Shown: one piece after another, positions 1 to 9,120 of the stretch | Numbering within the stretch: position 1 is the stretch's first letter | Layout of the letters: every line of letters starts with the position of its first letter | Assembly (NCBI GenBank): GCA_902537895.1 | Contig: CACBCU010000003.1 | Coordinates: 20,001-84,000 of the forward strand | From: an uncultured Pelagibacteraceae bacterium | GTDB taxonomy: Bacteria > Pseudomonadota > Alphaproteobacteria > Pelagibacterales > Pelagibacteraceae | Direction: 5' to 3' | DNA: 64,000 nucleotides | The notes under the pieces: model-generated | The model's input: the letters and a program-made list of their open reading frames with translations, nothing else | Told to the model about the DNA's origin: nothing | Database searches by the model: none | Program-made: the position numbers and the translations under genes

Positions 1-1
1 T

Positions 2-1783
2 CAAGAAGACTTAGATCTTTTTGAAAAACATTTTATTGAGGCAATTGGAGAAAAAAAATTCCAAAAAATATTGCTAATTAATCCCCCCGATGGAGATAAA
101 GCAATGTTTAATCTTCAAACAGCTAAACTTAAAAGATATCCAAATTATCCTCCATATGGACTAGGAATTATAAGCAATCAGCTTGAAAAAAGAGGATATG
201 ATGTCCAAATTTTAAATCTTAACGATCACTTATTGACAAAAGCAAATGAATTAGAAGATTTTGATTATGATAATATCGTTTTTGATCACTTAGATGGAAT
301 TATAAATGAATTTAATCCCGATTTAGTTGGTTTAACTTGTATGTTTACCATGACACACAAGTCATTAAAAAATATAATAGATCATATTGCAAATGGATAT
401 AAAATTCCAATAGCAGTTGGTGGAGTTCATATAACTAATTCAATACAATCAGATTTGACAAGAGAAAAATTTATAGAGGATCTTTCAAATGTTAATTTCT
501 TTTTTTTGTTTGAGTCAGAAATTGCATTTGCAGATTTTATAAATACAATAAATCATCCTAAAGGTAATTTAAGTCATTTAAGACAATTAGTATTTAGAGG
601 AAATAACAATACTATTTTTGAAATTGATGATAGAGTAGTTCCAACTGGCGAAGATTTGAATCTATCTCCTAATCATTCTAAAATGCCAGCAGAAAATTTT
701 GGTAAATATGGAAAAATTGGAAGTTTTGCATATTTAAAAGGTCCAGACGCAAGGTTTTCTACAGTATTGAGTAATAGAGGCTGCAGAGCAAGTTGTACAT
801 TTTGCAGTGTAAGAAATTTTAATGGAAAAAAAGTTAGATCACGTTCAGTTCAATCTGTAATTGATGAACTTCTATATTTGCGTCATGAGCAACAGGTTGA
901 TCACATTATGTTTTTAGATGACGATTTGTTGTATGATAAAAAGAGGGCTATAGAATTATTCAGTGAAATGGATAAGCAGAAGGTGAATATTACTTGGGAT
1001 GCCTCTAACGGCCTTATATGCTCAGCGATAACTGAGGAGGTAGTTGATGCTGCTTATCGTGGTGGATGTATTGGTGTTTATTTAGGGATGGAGTCGGGAA
1101 ATCCACAAATACTAAGACAAATTAGAAAACCAGGAACTGTAAAAAATTTTTTAAATGCTGCTGAAATTTTAAAAAAGTATCCAGAAATTAACACGCGAGT
1201 GCTTTTAATGATTGGTTTTCCAAACGAAACTTTCTCAAATATTTATGACACTGTCAAAGTTAGTTTAGAGATGGATTTAGACTGGTATCAAGTTTCGCCA
1301 TTGCAACCTCTTCCAAATACCCCAATTTTTGACCAAATGTCAAGTGATGGACTTATTTCAGAACAAAATACTTCTGAAGTAAAATATATTGGTGGAAGCT
1401 ATGGAGGTAACAGAAAAGCAGCTGAAAAAGATAACAATAAAGAGGCATTATTGGGAAATTTTATGGATGTATTTAACGCAAACCCAAACAATGTGCCATC
1501 CAAAGATCAAATAAGAGATGTCTGGTCATACATGAATTACACTTTAAATTATGAGAGAATTAAAAGAATCTCTAATCCTATTAAATTGCAACAGGCTCAA
1601 AGATATTTGGATTATATAGCAAACGTAGTAGCCCCAAATGATGCAATTGTTTGGTATTATTTAAATTATTTAGAAAATAAATTAAAGCTTAATAATACTT
1701 TATCTAAAAAGAAAATTTCTGACATAATCTCCTCAAACCCAAATTGGAAAACTAAGTTATCAGAGTTGAGTTTAAATATTTAG
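2..1783 (+). CDS. B12-binding-domain radical SAM protein, 5' end uncertain
   Basis: Radical SAM enzyme of the B12-binding type, found in many surface-glycan and secondary-metabolite clusters; the substrate cannot be told. Counting from the TTG at 71, an N-terminal Rossmann-like cobalamin-binding region opens with LLINPPDG. The iron-sulfur triad C238-x3-C242-x2-C245 (CRASCTFC) follows, then a TIM-barrel core with FLDDD and GMESG motifs and a C-terminal extension. The reading frame has no stop back to base 2 and no ATG near 71, so the true start is probably outside the window. It is followed 3 bp later by a glycosyltransferase in the same direction. Family call is firm; function in glycan modification (for example C-methylation or rearrangement) is inference. 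Confidence 0.85.
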   Translation, partial: QEDLDLFEKHFIEAIGEKKFQKILLINPPDGDKAMFNLQTAKLKRYPNYPPYGLGIISNQLEKRGYDVQILNLNDHLLTKANELEDFDYDNIVFDHLDGIINEFNPDLVGLTCMFTMTHKSLKNIIDHIANGYKIPIAVGGVHITNSIQSDLTREKFIEDLSNVNFFFLFESEIAFADFINTINHPKGNLSHLRQLVFRGNNNTIFEIDDRVVPTGEDLNLSPNHSKMPAENFGKYGKIGSFAYLKGPDARFSTVLSNRGCRASCTFCSVRNFNGKKVRSRSVQSVIDELLYLRHEQQVDHIMFLDDDLLYDKKRAIELFSEMDKQKVNITWDASNGLICSAITEEVVDAAYRGGCIGVYLGMESGNPQILRQIRKPGTVKNFLNAAEILKKYPEINTRVLLMIGFPNETFSNIYDTVKVSLEMDLDWYQVSPLQPLPNTPIFDQMSSDGLISEQNTSEVKYIGGSYGGNRKAAEKDNNKEALLGNFMDVFNANPNNVPSKDQIRDVWSYMNYTLNYERIKRISNPIKLQQAQRYLDYIANVVAPNDAIVWYYLNYLENKLKLNNTLSKKKISDIISSNPNWKTKLSELSLNI

Positions 1784-1786
1784 TTA

Positions 1787-2662
1787 ATGATAACTTTTAT
1801 ATGTCCGAGTATTAGACCAAAATATTGGGATTATATTTATAAATCTATTCATCATAATAGAATTAAATATGAAATTTTATTCATAGGTCCAAAAAAAAAT
1901 TTAGGTTATAAGCAAACGGAAAACTGTAAATATATTAAATCATATGTCAAACCAAGTCAGTGCTTTCAAATTGGAGCTGCCAATAGTAAGTATAATTTAA
2001 TTTGCTTATTATCTGATGATATAAAATTTTCTAAAAAAAATATTCTTAATGAAATAAAAAAAAATAAAAGATTAATAAAAAAAAAAATATTATTATCTCT
2101 TAAATTAAAATCATATGGAGTCAAAACTTGGTTACCATCAAAAGAGTATAATTATATGCCTCTTCCAGTAGCACCAATTATAGAAAAAAAATTATTTTTT
2201 AAAGTTGGTGGAATTGATAAAGGTTTTTTAGCTACATTTCATGATTTAGATCTTTATTTAAGAATTTTATCAAAGGGATATAAAATTAAGTATTTAGATA
2301 TTATCATAGAAGAAAGAAATAGAGATCATATTGAACCATCACTGTATCATCGAAATTCTGGTGTCGACAAAAAATACTTTCAAAGATTATGGTTTAGAAA
2401 AGGAAAATTTAATTTGAAGAGAGTTAAAAAAGTTAAAAGGTTTAAACAAAAAAACTTAGTAAATATTACTCAACCTCCGTATGGTAAATGGAAAAATACT
2501 GGAGATTTTATTAATAGTCTGAAGTATAATTATTTTTATTTTATTTTTGATAAATTTTTAAGATTAGAGTTTAATTTTATTTATAATGTCTATTTAAAAC
2601 TAAAACATTTAATTGTTGTAAGACATTTAGCTACTATATTAAAAAAAATAAGATCTTCTTAA
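1787..2662 (+). CDS. GT-A-like glycosyltransferase, KPxxC family (copy 1 of 4)
   Basis: A 291-residue putative glycosyltransferase with a GT2-like N-terminal fold and no transmembrane segment obvious until the hydrophobic C-terminus. It belongs to a family with four copies in this window. Shared landmarks are YEILFIGP (28-35), KPSQC (55-59), an acidic pair D77-D78 in the place of a DxD metal site, LPVAP (126-130), DLDLYLR (153-159) and a late PPYGKW. The copies are strongly diverged outside these points. It follows the radical SAM gene by 3 bp and converges on a transketolase gene. Donor and acceptor sugars are unknown; glycosyl transfer is inferred from fold-level resemblance and context. 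Confidence 0.75.
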   Translation: MITFICPSIRPKYWDYIYKSIHHNRIKYEILFIGPKKNLGYKQTENCKYIKSYVKPSQCFQIGAANSKYNLICLLSDDIKFSKKNILNEIKKNKRLIKKKILLSLKLKSYGVKTWLPSKEYNYMPLPVAPIIEKKLFFKVGGIDKGFLATFHDLDLYLRILSKGYKIKYLDIIIEERNRDHIEPSLYHRNSGVDKKYFQRLWFRKGKFNLKRVKKVKRFKQKNLVNITQPPYGKWKNTGDFINSLKYNYFYFIFDKFLRLEFNFIYNVYLKLKHLIVVRHLATILKKIRSS

Positions 2663-2665
2663 AAA

Positions 2666-3565
2666 TTAGAAAATTTTTTCTAATGATTTCTTATCAATTT
2701 TTAGTTTAAATAGAATTTTTTCTCTATTATCACTGTAGATAAAATATTGTTTGTCCTTGATACATAATGTTTTTATCTTTGCTTTTATTTTTTTCTTACT
2801 AAATATGTTTAATATTATAGGCAAGATACCTCCATATTCTGTATTCTCATCATAGATAACTATTTCATCATAATTAATACAAATATCGATAAATTTTTTA
2901 TAATTAAAATTTTTTAATCTGAACAAGTTTAATACATCGATCTTTTTTTTATCAGATACCTCATTAGCAATTTTACAAAAATACCCAGTGGTAATAATTA
3001 CTTTTTTTGATGTTTTATATTTTTTTGTAAATTGAAAGCCTTGATTCAGATTATAAATTATATTTGAATTATAATTTTGGACACCTTTTTCTAATCTCAC
3101 ATAGACAGGCCCTTTAATTTTAAATAAATTTTTAGATACAATATTAGCCAAGTTATTATCTGAAATGTTTATTATTTCAAATTCAGGAATTAAATTAAAT
3201 AATTGAATATCTTGTATTCCATGATGAGTGGGACCGTCATTTGAAAAAGAAAAACCAGGACCCACTCCAATAATTTTACAATTTGCATTATGACTTGCGA
3301 TATTAAACTTTAATTGTTCATAACACCTGAATGTCAAAAAAGTACAGAAACCATAAACTAAGGTTTTTTTGTTATTAGCACCTAAACCTGCAGCCATATT
3401 AACTAAGTTTTGTTCTGCAACTCCCGCATCAATAAATCTCTCATTTGTTTTTATTGATTGAAGACTATAAACATCAGCATCATTAGTAAGAATGTACATT
3501 GTTTTATCTTTTAAAAATTGATTCTTTATATTTTCAAAAAAAATGTCTCTGATATCTTTTTTCAT
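2666..3565 (-). CDS. Transketolase-like C-terminal half (Pyr plus C domain)
   Basis: The 299-residue second half of a split transketolase. It carries the pyrimidine-binding domain with the cofactor-activating glutamate in DAGVAEQNLVNMAAGLG, followed by a transketolase C-terminal domain. The partner half lies immediately upstream on the same strand, 3 bp away, so the two should assemble into one ThDP enzyme that moves two-carbon ketol units. This gene is diverged from the housekeeping tkt at 48761-50764. Because it sits in a sugar-nucleotide cluster, it may act on a specialised sugar, or supply sedoheptulose 7-phosphate for the heptose route encoded nearby; both are inference. Confidence 0.85.
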   Translation of the reverse strand: MKKDIRDIFFENIKNQFLKDKTMYILTNDADVYSLQSIKTNERFIDAGVAEQNLVNMAAGLGANNKKTLVYGFCTFLTFRCYEQLKFNIASHNANCKIIGVGPGFSFSNDGPTHHGIQDIQLFNLIPEFEIINISDNNLANIVSKNLFKIKGPVYVRLEKGVQNYNSNIIYNLNQGFQFTKKYKTSKKVIITTGYFCKIANEVSDKKKIDVLNLFRLKNFNYKKFIDICINYDEIVIYDENTEYGGILPIILNIFSKKKIKAKIKTLCIKDKQYFIYSDNREKILFKLKIDKKSLEKIF

Positions 3566-3568
3566 ATT

Positions 3569-4363
3569 TTAGTTTTGTAGATTTTTTAATACTTGAGTAA
3601 TTAATCTTTTATCGGGTTGGCCATGACTATATTGTAAGCTATTTTCGAATTCCGGAATTCCATTCCCTTTGATAGTATTAAAAATAGCTAATGATGATTT
3701 ACTTTTATCAATAATTTTTAAGTATTTAAAAATATTAATTAAATTATGGCCATTTCCTCTAAAAATATTCAAATTTAGTTGATTCAATACTTTTTTATCC
3801 AAAACTTCTTTTTTTTCTATAAAGCTACTCGCCGATAATTTATTTCTATCAATGATGATATGAACATTCTTAATTTTTTTTTCAGAAATAAAAAATAATC
3901 CCTCCCAAACAGATCCTTCATCAATTTCCGCATCTCCAACGATAGTAATAATTTTTTTTTTGGGATTTGCTATAGCCATTCCTATTGAGACACCTATTGA
4001 GTGACCTAAAGAACCAGTGCTCCAATCAACATATTTGCAATTGTAGGTGTCTAATTGGCCCCCGAATTTATTATTTTTAATTTGACTAAAATATTCTTTT
4101 TCACTTAATAAATTGAGATCCATTAATATTGTATAAAATATACCTAATGCGTGTCCTTTACTTAAAATTAGCTTATTTCTTATCTTTGATGTTTTGGTTA
4201 AATCAATTTTATTGCTATAGATCAAGCACACAATTATATCCAATACTGATAAGCTTCCACCTATATGATATTTTACTCCTTTGCTAATGAGCTTTAAAAA
4301 GTTATATCTTATTTCTTTAATTTTTTTTTTTAATTTAAGTATCTTTTTAGAATTCTTTACCAT
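3569..4363 (-). CDS. Transketolase-like N-terminal half (ThDP PP domain)
   Basis: The 264-residue first half of a split transketolase. The ThDP diphosphate/Mg-binding motif GDAEIDEGSVWEG followed by IDRNKL is plain, as are SKGHALG and the GSLGHSIGVSIGMA region typical of transketolase N-domains. It overlaps the end of the upstream acetolactate-synthase-like gene by 17 bp, so translation is probably coupled. Split transketolases are common in archaea and in bacterial polysaccharide and natural-product loci. Substrate is not predictable from sequence. Confidence 0.87.
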   Translation of the reverse strand: MVKNSKKILKLKKKIKEIRYNFLKLISKGVKYHIGGSLSVLDIIVCLIYSNKIDLTKTSKIRNKLILSKGHALGIFYTILMDLNLLSEKEYFSQIKNNKFGGQLDTYNCKYVDWSTGSLGHSIGVSIGMAIANPKKKIITIVGDAEIDEGSVWEGLFFISEKKIKNVHIIIDRNKLSASSFIEKKEVLDKKVLNQLNLNIFRGNGHNLINIFKYLKIIDKSKSSLAIFNTIKGNGIPEFENSLQYSHGQPDKRLITQVLKNLQN

Positions 4364-6026
4364 AAATTTTTTGATTAGGATCTGTTACAACTTCTATTAA
4401 GTATGGTTGATTATTAGAAAGAATTTTTTTTAATTTTGAATTAATTTCTTTTTCTTTATTTATAATTTCATATTTTAAATCAAAGGCTTTAGCTATTTGA
4501 TGAAAATTTAAAGTACCCACACCAGTTAAATCTTCTGTATCAAGCCTATTACCAGCAAAGAAATTATCTTGCCATTTCTTCATCGAAACATAACCACCAT
4601 TATTGATTACAAATGTTTTAATATTAAGTTTATAATGTGAAATTGTTTTAAGTTCTTGTATATTAAGTTCTATTGATCCATCCCCTGTCACTGAGAGAAC
4701 TTGACCATTCTTATCACTAACAGCTGCTCCAATCGACAAAGGCAAAGATAGCCCCATCGCTGCATTAGCTCCTGAAGATATTTCTTTGCCACCATTATTG
4801 AAATGCCAAGCTTGTCCACCAATATAGTAATTTGATCCTGCATCTGTAACTAGAGTGTGTTTTTTTGTACATTTATTTCCCAGTAGATACATAAACCTAT
4901 AAAGGTCTATTGGATTCCTTTTACTATAAAGATTTGGAATAACGTCTTTAGATTTCTGGATATTACAAAATTTTAACCAATCATTAAAGTTTGGGAATTT
5001 TGTTTTCGATGCTAATTCTAAAAACTTAGGTATAAATGATTCTAGATTAGCAATTACTTTTTGATTTATTACTTTAAGGTCTAAATTTAACTCATCTTTA
5101 TCATTATTTATGGATACACAGTATGCGTTTTTTGCAAATGTTTTGGGATTTCCTAAGCAAAAAGTAGGAGAAAACCTATTGCCAAAAGAAATCAAAAGAT
5201 CACAGTCATCTGTAATTTTTTTTGAGTGCGGAACTCCTTTTATTCCACATAAGCCAAGATTTTGTTTATGTGAATAAGGGAATAAGTCATTAGCAAACCT
5301 AGTTGTAATAAAAGGAATTTTTGTTTTTGATAGTAGCTTTTTAAAATTGTTAACTTGATTTGATTGCTTTAACCCATTTCCAATTGCGAATAGAGGTTTT
5401 TTTGAATTTTTAATTATTTCAATTATTTTGAGTATATCTTTATTATAATTTGCTGTTCTTTGTTTAGGAGGGTAATATTTCTTAAGTTTATTTGGACTCT
5501 TTATTTTAACTGACTGGATATCCAATGGTACTTCGATCCATACAGGGCCTGGCCTCCCAGAATTTGCCATATACAAAGCTTTTTGAACTAAGTACAAACA
5601 TTTTTTAGGATCATCTATTTTAACTGCATATTTTGTTATTTTATCTAAGATTCTAGTTATACTAAATTCTGCTGTGCCAAGTGTTCTAATATTAAGACTT
5701 TTATAAGTATCAGCGCAAAATCTACTTTCTACTTGACCGCTTATTACAATTATTGGTGCACTATCTACAAATGCCTCTGCTAATCCAGGCAAAGCATTAG
5801 TTGCACCTGGACCTGCGGTTACACAGACTGCACCCATTTGATTTTTTGATTTTGCATATGCCTCAGCCATCATAGGTGCAGCAGCTTCATTCCTTGCTGC
5901 GTAATACTTTATACCAGTTTGTTCAATTGCATCGTTTAGATACATAGCACCATAGCCTGTAAGCATAAAAATATCTTTAATTGAATTTTTTTTTAATTCT
6001 AAAGCAATTATTTCAGCAACATTCAT
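4347..6026 (-). CDS. Acetolactate-synthase-like ThDP enzyme
   Basis: A full-length 559-residue ThDP-dependent enzyme of the IlvB/AlsS superfamily. The Pyr domain with catalytic Glu in RNEAAAPMMAEAYAK comes first, then a central FAD/nucleotide-like domain, then the PP domain with GDGSIELNIQEL...NNGGY. It is not accompanied by an IlvN regulatory subunit and sits among glycan genes, so housekeeping valine/isoleucine synthesis is unlikely. Relatives in O-antigen loci include YerE-type enzymes, which attach a two-carbon acyl unit to a keto-sugar nucleotide to make branched sugars. That role here is a hypothesis. The call at superfamily level is firm. Confidence 0.85.
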   Translation of the reverse strand: MNVAEIIALELKKNSIKDIFMLTGYGAMYLNDAIEQTGIKYYAARNEAAAPMMAEAYAKSKNQMGAVCVTAGPGATNALPGLAEAFVDSAPIIVISGQVESRFCADTYKSLNIRTLGTAEFSITRILDKITKYAVKIDDPKKCLYLVQKALYMANSGRPGPVWIEVPLDIQSVKIKSPNKLKKYYPPKQRTANYNKDILKIIEIIKNSKKPLFAIGNGLKQSNQVNNFKKLLSKTKIPFITTRFANDLFPYSHKQNLGLCGIKGVPHSKKITDDCDLLISFGNRFSPTFCLGNPKTFAKNAYCVSINNDKDELNLDLKVINQKVIANLESFIPKFLELASKTKFPNFNDWLKFCNIQKSKDVIPNLYSKRNPIDLYRFMYLLGNKCTKKHTLVTDAGSNYYIGGQAWHFNNGGKEISSGANAAMGLSLPLSIGAAVSDKNGQVLSVTGDGSIELNIQELKTISHYKLNIKTFVINNGGYVSMKKWQDNFFAGNRLDTEDLTGVGTLNFHQIAKAFDLKYEIINKEKEINSKLKKILSNNQPYLIEVVTDPNQKIYGKEF

Positions 6027-6042
6027 ACAAATTAAATAGGTT

Positions 6043-6921
6043 CTATATCATTTTAAATTTTTTTAAAATACTATTTATGTAATAGTGCCTTGTATGATTG
6101 GCAGCACCAATTATAAAGAATAACATCTTTGCAAACTTATTATCAATAAATTTAAAATAATACTTGTTATTAAAAAGCCATTTCCCTAGATTTCCTTGAG
6201 GTTTATTTATAAGTTTTGGAGAATTGTCAAATTTTTCAATTTTTTTATTCCTAATTTTTGATAAGTATGGTTTTTTTTTATTTCTCAACCAAATTTTATC
6301 TAAGTTATTTCTATCATGACTCCAATAAGTAGGTAGTAGATTGTTTGATTTATTGTGTTTTTTATTTTCATCAACAAATATTTTTGAATAATAAAAACTT
6401 AATTTATATGATTGTCTTAATCTTAAATATAAATCTATATCTGATAAAACCGCAATAAATGTTTTATCATATCCTCCAACTTTAATTACATCTTCTTTTT
6501 TCATCATAGGCGCAATAGGCAAATTAGTAGTATTATCCCAAGGTAAATAGTTATAATCATATTTTTTTGAAGGAGTACCACTTATACTATATTTGCATGA
6601 AATTAGCTTTTTGGGATTTGATTTAGTTTTTTTATACAGATAATAAAGTGGATCATTATGACCTTTTAATAAACAATCATCTGCCATTTGTATTATATAA
6701 TTACCAGTTGAATGAAGCAATCCTAATTGCAAACAGTGAGTGGGTTTAAGATATGACTCAATGAATTTAACTTTTTTTTTGAATTTTTTTGAATTAAAAT
6801 TAAAAGGTCCAATAAAAATTATTTCATAATCTATATTTTTTGAAGATAAGTTCTTATAAATATTATTTAAGTTTTTTGGATTATTGGTAGGAATAATTAC
6901 ACTTATTTTATCATCGTTCAT
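6043..6921 (-). CDS. GT-A-like glycosyltransferase, KPxxC family (copy 2 of 4)
   Basis: A 292-residue paralog of the genes at 1787, 19721 and 22395. Landmarks: ISVIIPTNNP at the N-terminus, YEIIFIGP (32-39), KPTHC (59-63), D81-D82, LPIAP (134-138), DIDLYLR (161-167), and a late KPQGNLGKW. It lies between the ThDP enzyme gene and the E1-beta-like gene, overlapping the latter's stop by 4 bp (ATGA), so it is part of one minus-strand operon with them. Predicted glycosyl transfer; donor unknown. Confidence 0.75.
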   Translation of the reverse strand: MNDDKISVIIPTNNPKNLNNIYKNLSSKNIDYEIIFIGPFNFNSKKFKKKVKFIESYLKPTHCLQLGLLHSTGNYIIQMADDCLLKGHNDPLYYLYKKTKSNPKKLISCKYSISGTPSKKYDYNYLPWDNTTNLPIAPMMKKEDVIKVGGYDKTFIAVLSDIDLYLRLRQSYKLSFYYSKIFVDENKKHNKSNNLLPTYWSHDRNNLDKIWLRNKKKPYLSKIRNKKIEKFDNSPKLINKPQGNLGKWLFNNKYYFKFIDNKFAKMLFFIIGAANHTRHYYINSILKKFKMI

Positions 6922-7454
6922 TTTTGATTATAAAAATCACCATTTTCTATAAATAAATACGAATAAGAGTTTTTATCCAAATAGGCTTTTTTAAATGCTG
7001 GAAAGATTTGTTTTGGAGAGTTTAAAAAAACGACTTTAACTTCTGTCAATATCTCTTTAAAAATTTTTGTGTAATCTTGGGTATGTTGTGGTCCGCCATC
7101 TAACGGTTTTTTTGAACCAATAGAGGTTCTGATTATTACTCTTGGTTTAATTTCGTTTCGAGACATTTTTCTAACTTTGTCTAAGTGATTTACGAACTGG
7201 TTGAAAGCAAGTATTAAAAAATCAAATCTTGGATAGCAAGTAATTGGAACAAATCCGTTCATTGCTAAACCCATAGACATCCCCATCTGTGCATCTTCAA
7301 ATACTGGCATTTCCAATTTCTTTTTACTTGGCACTCCTATAAGAGTATTATAAATCGCATTACCTGAAAATTCTACTGATTGACCTAAAAATATTGTATT
7401 TGGTTTTTTAGCCAAATAGTTCATTGATCTGATTAGTTCCTTTTTATATTTCAT
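6918..7454 (-). CDS. Truncated E1-beta-like ThDP enzyme subunit (Pyr domain only)
   Basis: A 178-residue protein matching the pyrimidine-binding domain of alpha-keto acid dehydrogenase E1 beta subunits (and the DXS/transketolase middle domain). The activating glutamate is in MPVFEDAQMGMSMGLAMNG, and a GGPQHTQDY segment follows. Standard E1 beta subunits are about 320-340 residues because of a C-terminal swivel domain, which is absent here with no sign of a frameshift. It pairs with the E1-alpha-like gene just upstream (6 bp). Such minimal pairs occur in some O-antigen clusters; the reaction is unknown. Confidence 0.78.
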   Translation of the reverse strand: MKYKKELIRSMNYLAKKPNTIFLGQSVEFSGNAIYNTLIGVPSKKKLEMPVFEDAQMGMSMGLAMNGFVPITCYPRFDFLILAFNQFVNHLDKVRKMSRNEIKPRVIIRTSIGSKKPLDGGPQHTQDYTKIFKEILTEVKVVFLNSPKQIFPAFKKAYLDKNSYSYLFIENGDFYNQK

Positions 7455-7460
7455 GTTAAC

Positions 7461-8054
7461 CTAAAATAAAATCCATCCACCTGTTCCATGATGTGGATAC
7501 TTTCTTTTATACTTATAGTAAATTACATCTTTTGGTTTTTTACTTTTTTTTACCCACACTTTATTGGTAGGAGTATTTGTGCTTAAGCCATTATCTTCTA
7601 TTACAAACTTCAATGGTAGTTTATGGTTTTTTGCATACTTGTAACACTCATGAAACATCCCTGTTTCAAAAGTCATATCTCCAATGAAAACCCAAACCTT
7701 ATTAGATTTTTTTTTATTTTTTAGTTTGATGGATTTTGCAACACCTAGTGCTATAGGTATTATTCCCGCTACAATTGCAGAAGAGTAAAATTTATATTTA
7801 ATATTATTTATTCCCATACTTCTTCCAGCAACAATCTCTTTTTTTAACCAGTCTTTAGGAATTCCTTTTAGAAGTGCATGATAATGATTTCTCCATGTTG
7901 AAAACACCCAATCATTTTTTTTAATCTTTTTAAAAATTTTTATCAATTGATTCTCATTATTTCCAGACAGATGTATTGGTGCTCTTATTTTTCCTGACTC
8001 ATACACTTTCTTAATATCCAGCTCAAAATCGAGCAGTTCTTTTTTTGTAATCAT
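7461..8054 (-). CDS. Short E1-alpha-like ThDP enzyme subunit (PP domain)
   Basis: A 197-residue protein resembling the ThDP-diphosphate-binding domain of pyruvate-dehydrogenase-type E1 alpha. The motif GDMTFETGMFHECYKYA...EDN fits the ThDP/Mg signature, and FSTWRNHYHALLKG matches the substrate-channel region of E1 alpha proteins. It is about half the usual length, like its partner at 6918. No E2 or E3 gene is present, so the pair is unlikely to be a classical dehydrogenase complex; a carboligase or decarboxylase acting on a sugar or keto acid is the simplest guess. It begins directly where the neighbouring dehydratase gene ends. Confidence 0.78.
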   Translation of the reverse strand: MITKKELLDFELDIKKVYESGKIRAPIHLSGNNENQLIKIFKKIKKNDWVFSTWRNHYHALLKGIPKDWLKKEIVAGRSMGINNIKYKFYSSAIVAGIIPIALGVAKSIKLKNKKKSNKVWVFIGDMTFETGMFHECYKYAKNHKLPLKFVIEDNGLSTNTPTNKVWVKKSKKPKDVIYYKYKRKYPHHGTGGWILF

Positions 8055-9062
8055 TTATCTATCAAGAAAATTATTTTTTTTGACCTTTTGTCTCCAATAA
8101 TTCAATAAGTCAAGCATTGTTTTTTCAAACTTTATTTTTGGTTTCCATCCTGTATGATTTTGAAATTTGGACGTATTTGGAACTTGTAGGTCTGCATCTA
8201 TAGGTCTTAGTCTTTTTTTATCTGTTATAATTTTAATGTTTTTGAATTTGGAGATTGAAATTAAATAATCCAACATATCTCCAATTTTACATGTAAAATT
8301 CCCTCCTATGTTATAGGCTTGTCCAGGTTTGGGTTTTTTTGTCAAAAGTATATAATAAGCTCTAACGGCATCTCTGACATCAGCAAAAGTTCTTAATGAA
8401 TCTAAATTTCCAACTTTAATTAAAGGCGGATTTTTTTTTGCTTCAATTAAAGCAATTTGTTTTGCAAAAGTAGACTCTGCGAAAACATCACCTCTACGCG
8501 GTCCAGTGTGTGTAAACATCCTAGTAACCATTACTTTCATATTATATGCTTCAAAAAAATACCTACCAATTAGATCAGTCCCTACTTTAGAAATAGCATA
8601 AGGAGAAGCTGGATGAAAATTGCAATTTTCATCAATTGGTATTTTATCTTTTGAAACTTTACCAAATATTTCAGATGAGGAACATACATGAATATAGGGT
8701 TTGTATTTAGATTTATTAATAGCGTTAAGAAGATTGTACGTACCTATTACATTTGTGTCTAAAGTTAAATTAGCCTCAGTAAAGCTTGTTTGAGGATAGC
8801 TTTGAGCTGCTAAGTGAAAAACATAGTCAGGCTTGGATTGATTGATACATTCAACTAGAGAACTATAATCATTTAAATCTCCATAGATAAAATTTACTCT
8901 TGATTTTTTTTTGTTAGCTTCATTAAGTAAGTGTTCTATGTTTTCAAGAGGACTTCTCCATCTTGCTAGACCATAAATTTTCCACTTCGTATTTTTTAAT
9001 AAATAATCAGTTAAATGTGAACCAACCATTCCAGTAATTCCAGTAATAAGTGCAGATTTCAT
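8055..9062 (-). CDS. GDP-mannose 4,6-dehydratase-like SDR enzyme
   Basis: A 335-residue extended SDR enzyme. The NAD(P)-binding motif is GITGMVGSHL near the N-terminus; the active site contains SSSEIFGK and YAISK (Tyr-x3-Lys); RMFTHTGPRRGD and the FADVRDAVRAY segment match GDP-mannose 4,6-dehydratase/RMD-type proteins. Likely substrate is a GDP-hexose or GDP-heptose, converted to a 4-keto-6-deoxy sugar. It is the first gene of the minus-strand operon running down to 2666 and lies back to back with a methyltransferase gene 58 bp away. A second, more canonical Gmd is at 31131. Confidence 0.82.
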   Translation of the reverse strand: MKSALITGITGMVGSHLTDYLLKNTKWKIYGLARWRSPLENIEHLLNEANKKKSRVNFIYGDLNDYSSLVECINQSKPDYVFHLAAQSYPQTSFTEANLTLDTNVIGTYNLLNAINKSKYKPYIHVCSSSEIFGKVSKDKIPIDENCNFHPASPYAISKVGTDLIGRYFFEAYNMKVMVTRMFTHTGPRRGDVFAESTFAKQIALIEAKKNPPLIKVGNLDSLRTFADVRDAVRAYYILLTKKPKPGQAYNIGGNFTCKIGDMLDYLISISKFKNIKIITDKKRLRPIDADLQVPNTSKFQNHTGWKPKIKFEKTMLDLLNYWRQKVKKNNFLDR

Positions 9063-9120
9063 AAAAAGTATTTTTTTATACTATAAAAAATATCAAATTA
9101 TAAGTATATAGTGAAAAATA
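9063..9120. promoter_or_regulatory. Divergent intergenic region
   Basis: This 58-bp gap separates the start codons of the minus-strand dehydratase operon and the plus-strand methyltransferase operon, so it should hold promoters for both. It is almost pure A/T, with TATA-like elements (for example TATAGT shortly before the plus-strand ATG). No convincing -35/-10 pair can be fixed by eye. Confidence 0.4.

Noticed and set aside
2666-6026. Branched-chain amino acid or pentose-phosphate housekeeping operon
   Set aside because: A full-length transketolase exists at 48761, no ilvN/ilvC accompanies the ALS-like gene, and all neighbours are glycan genes, so a specialised role fits better.
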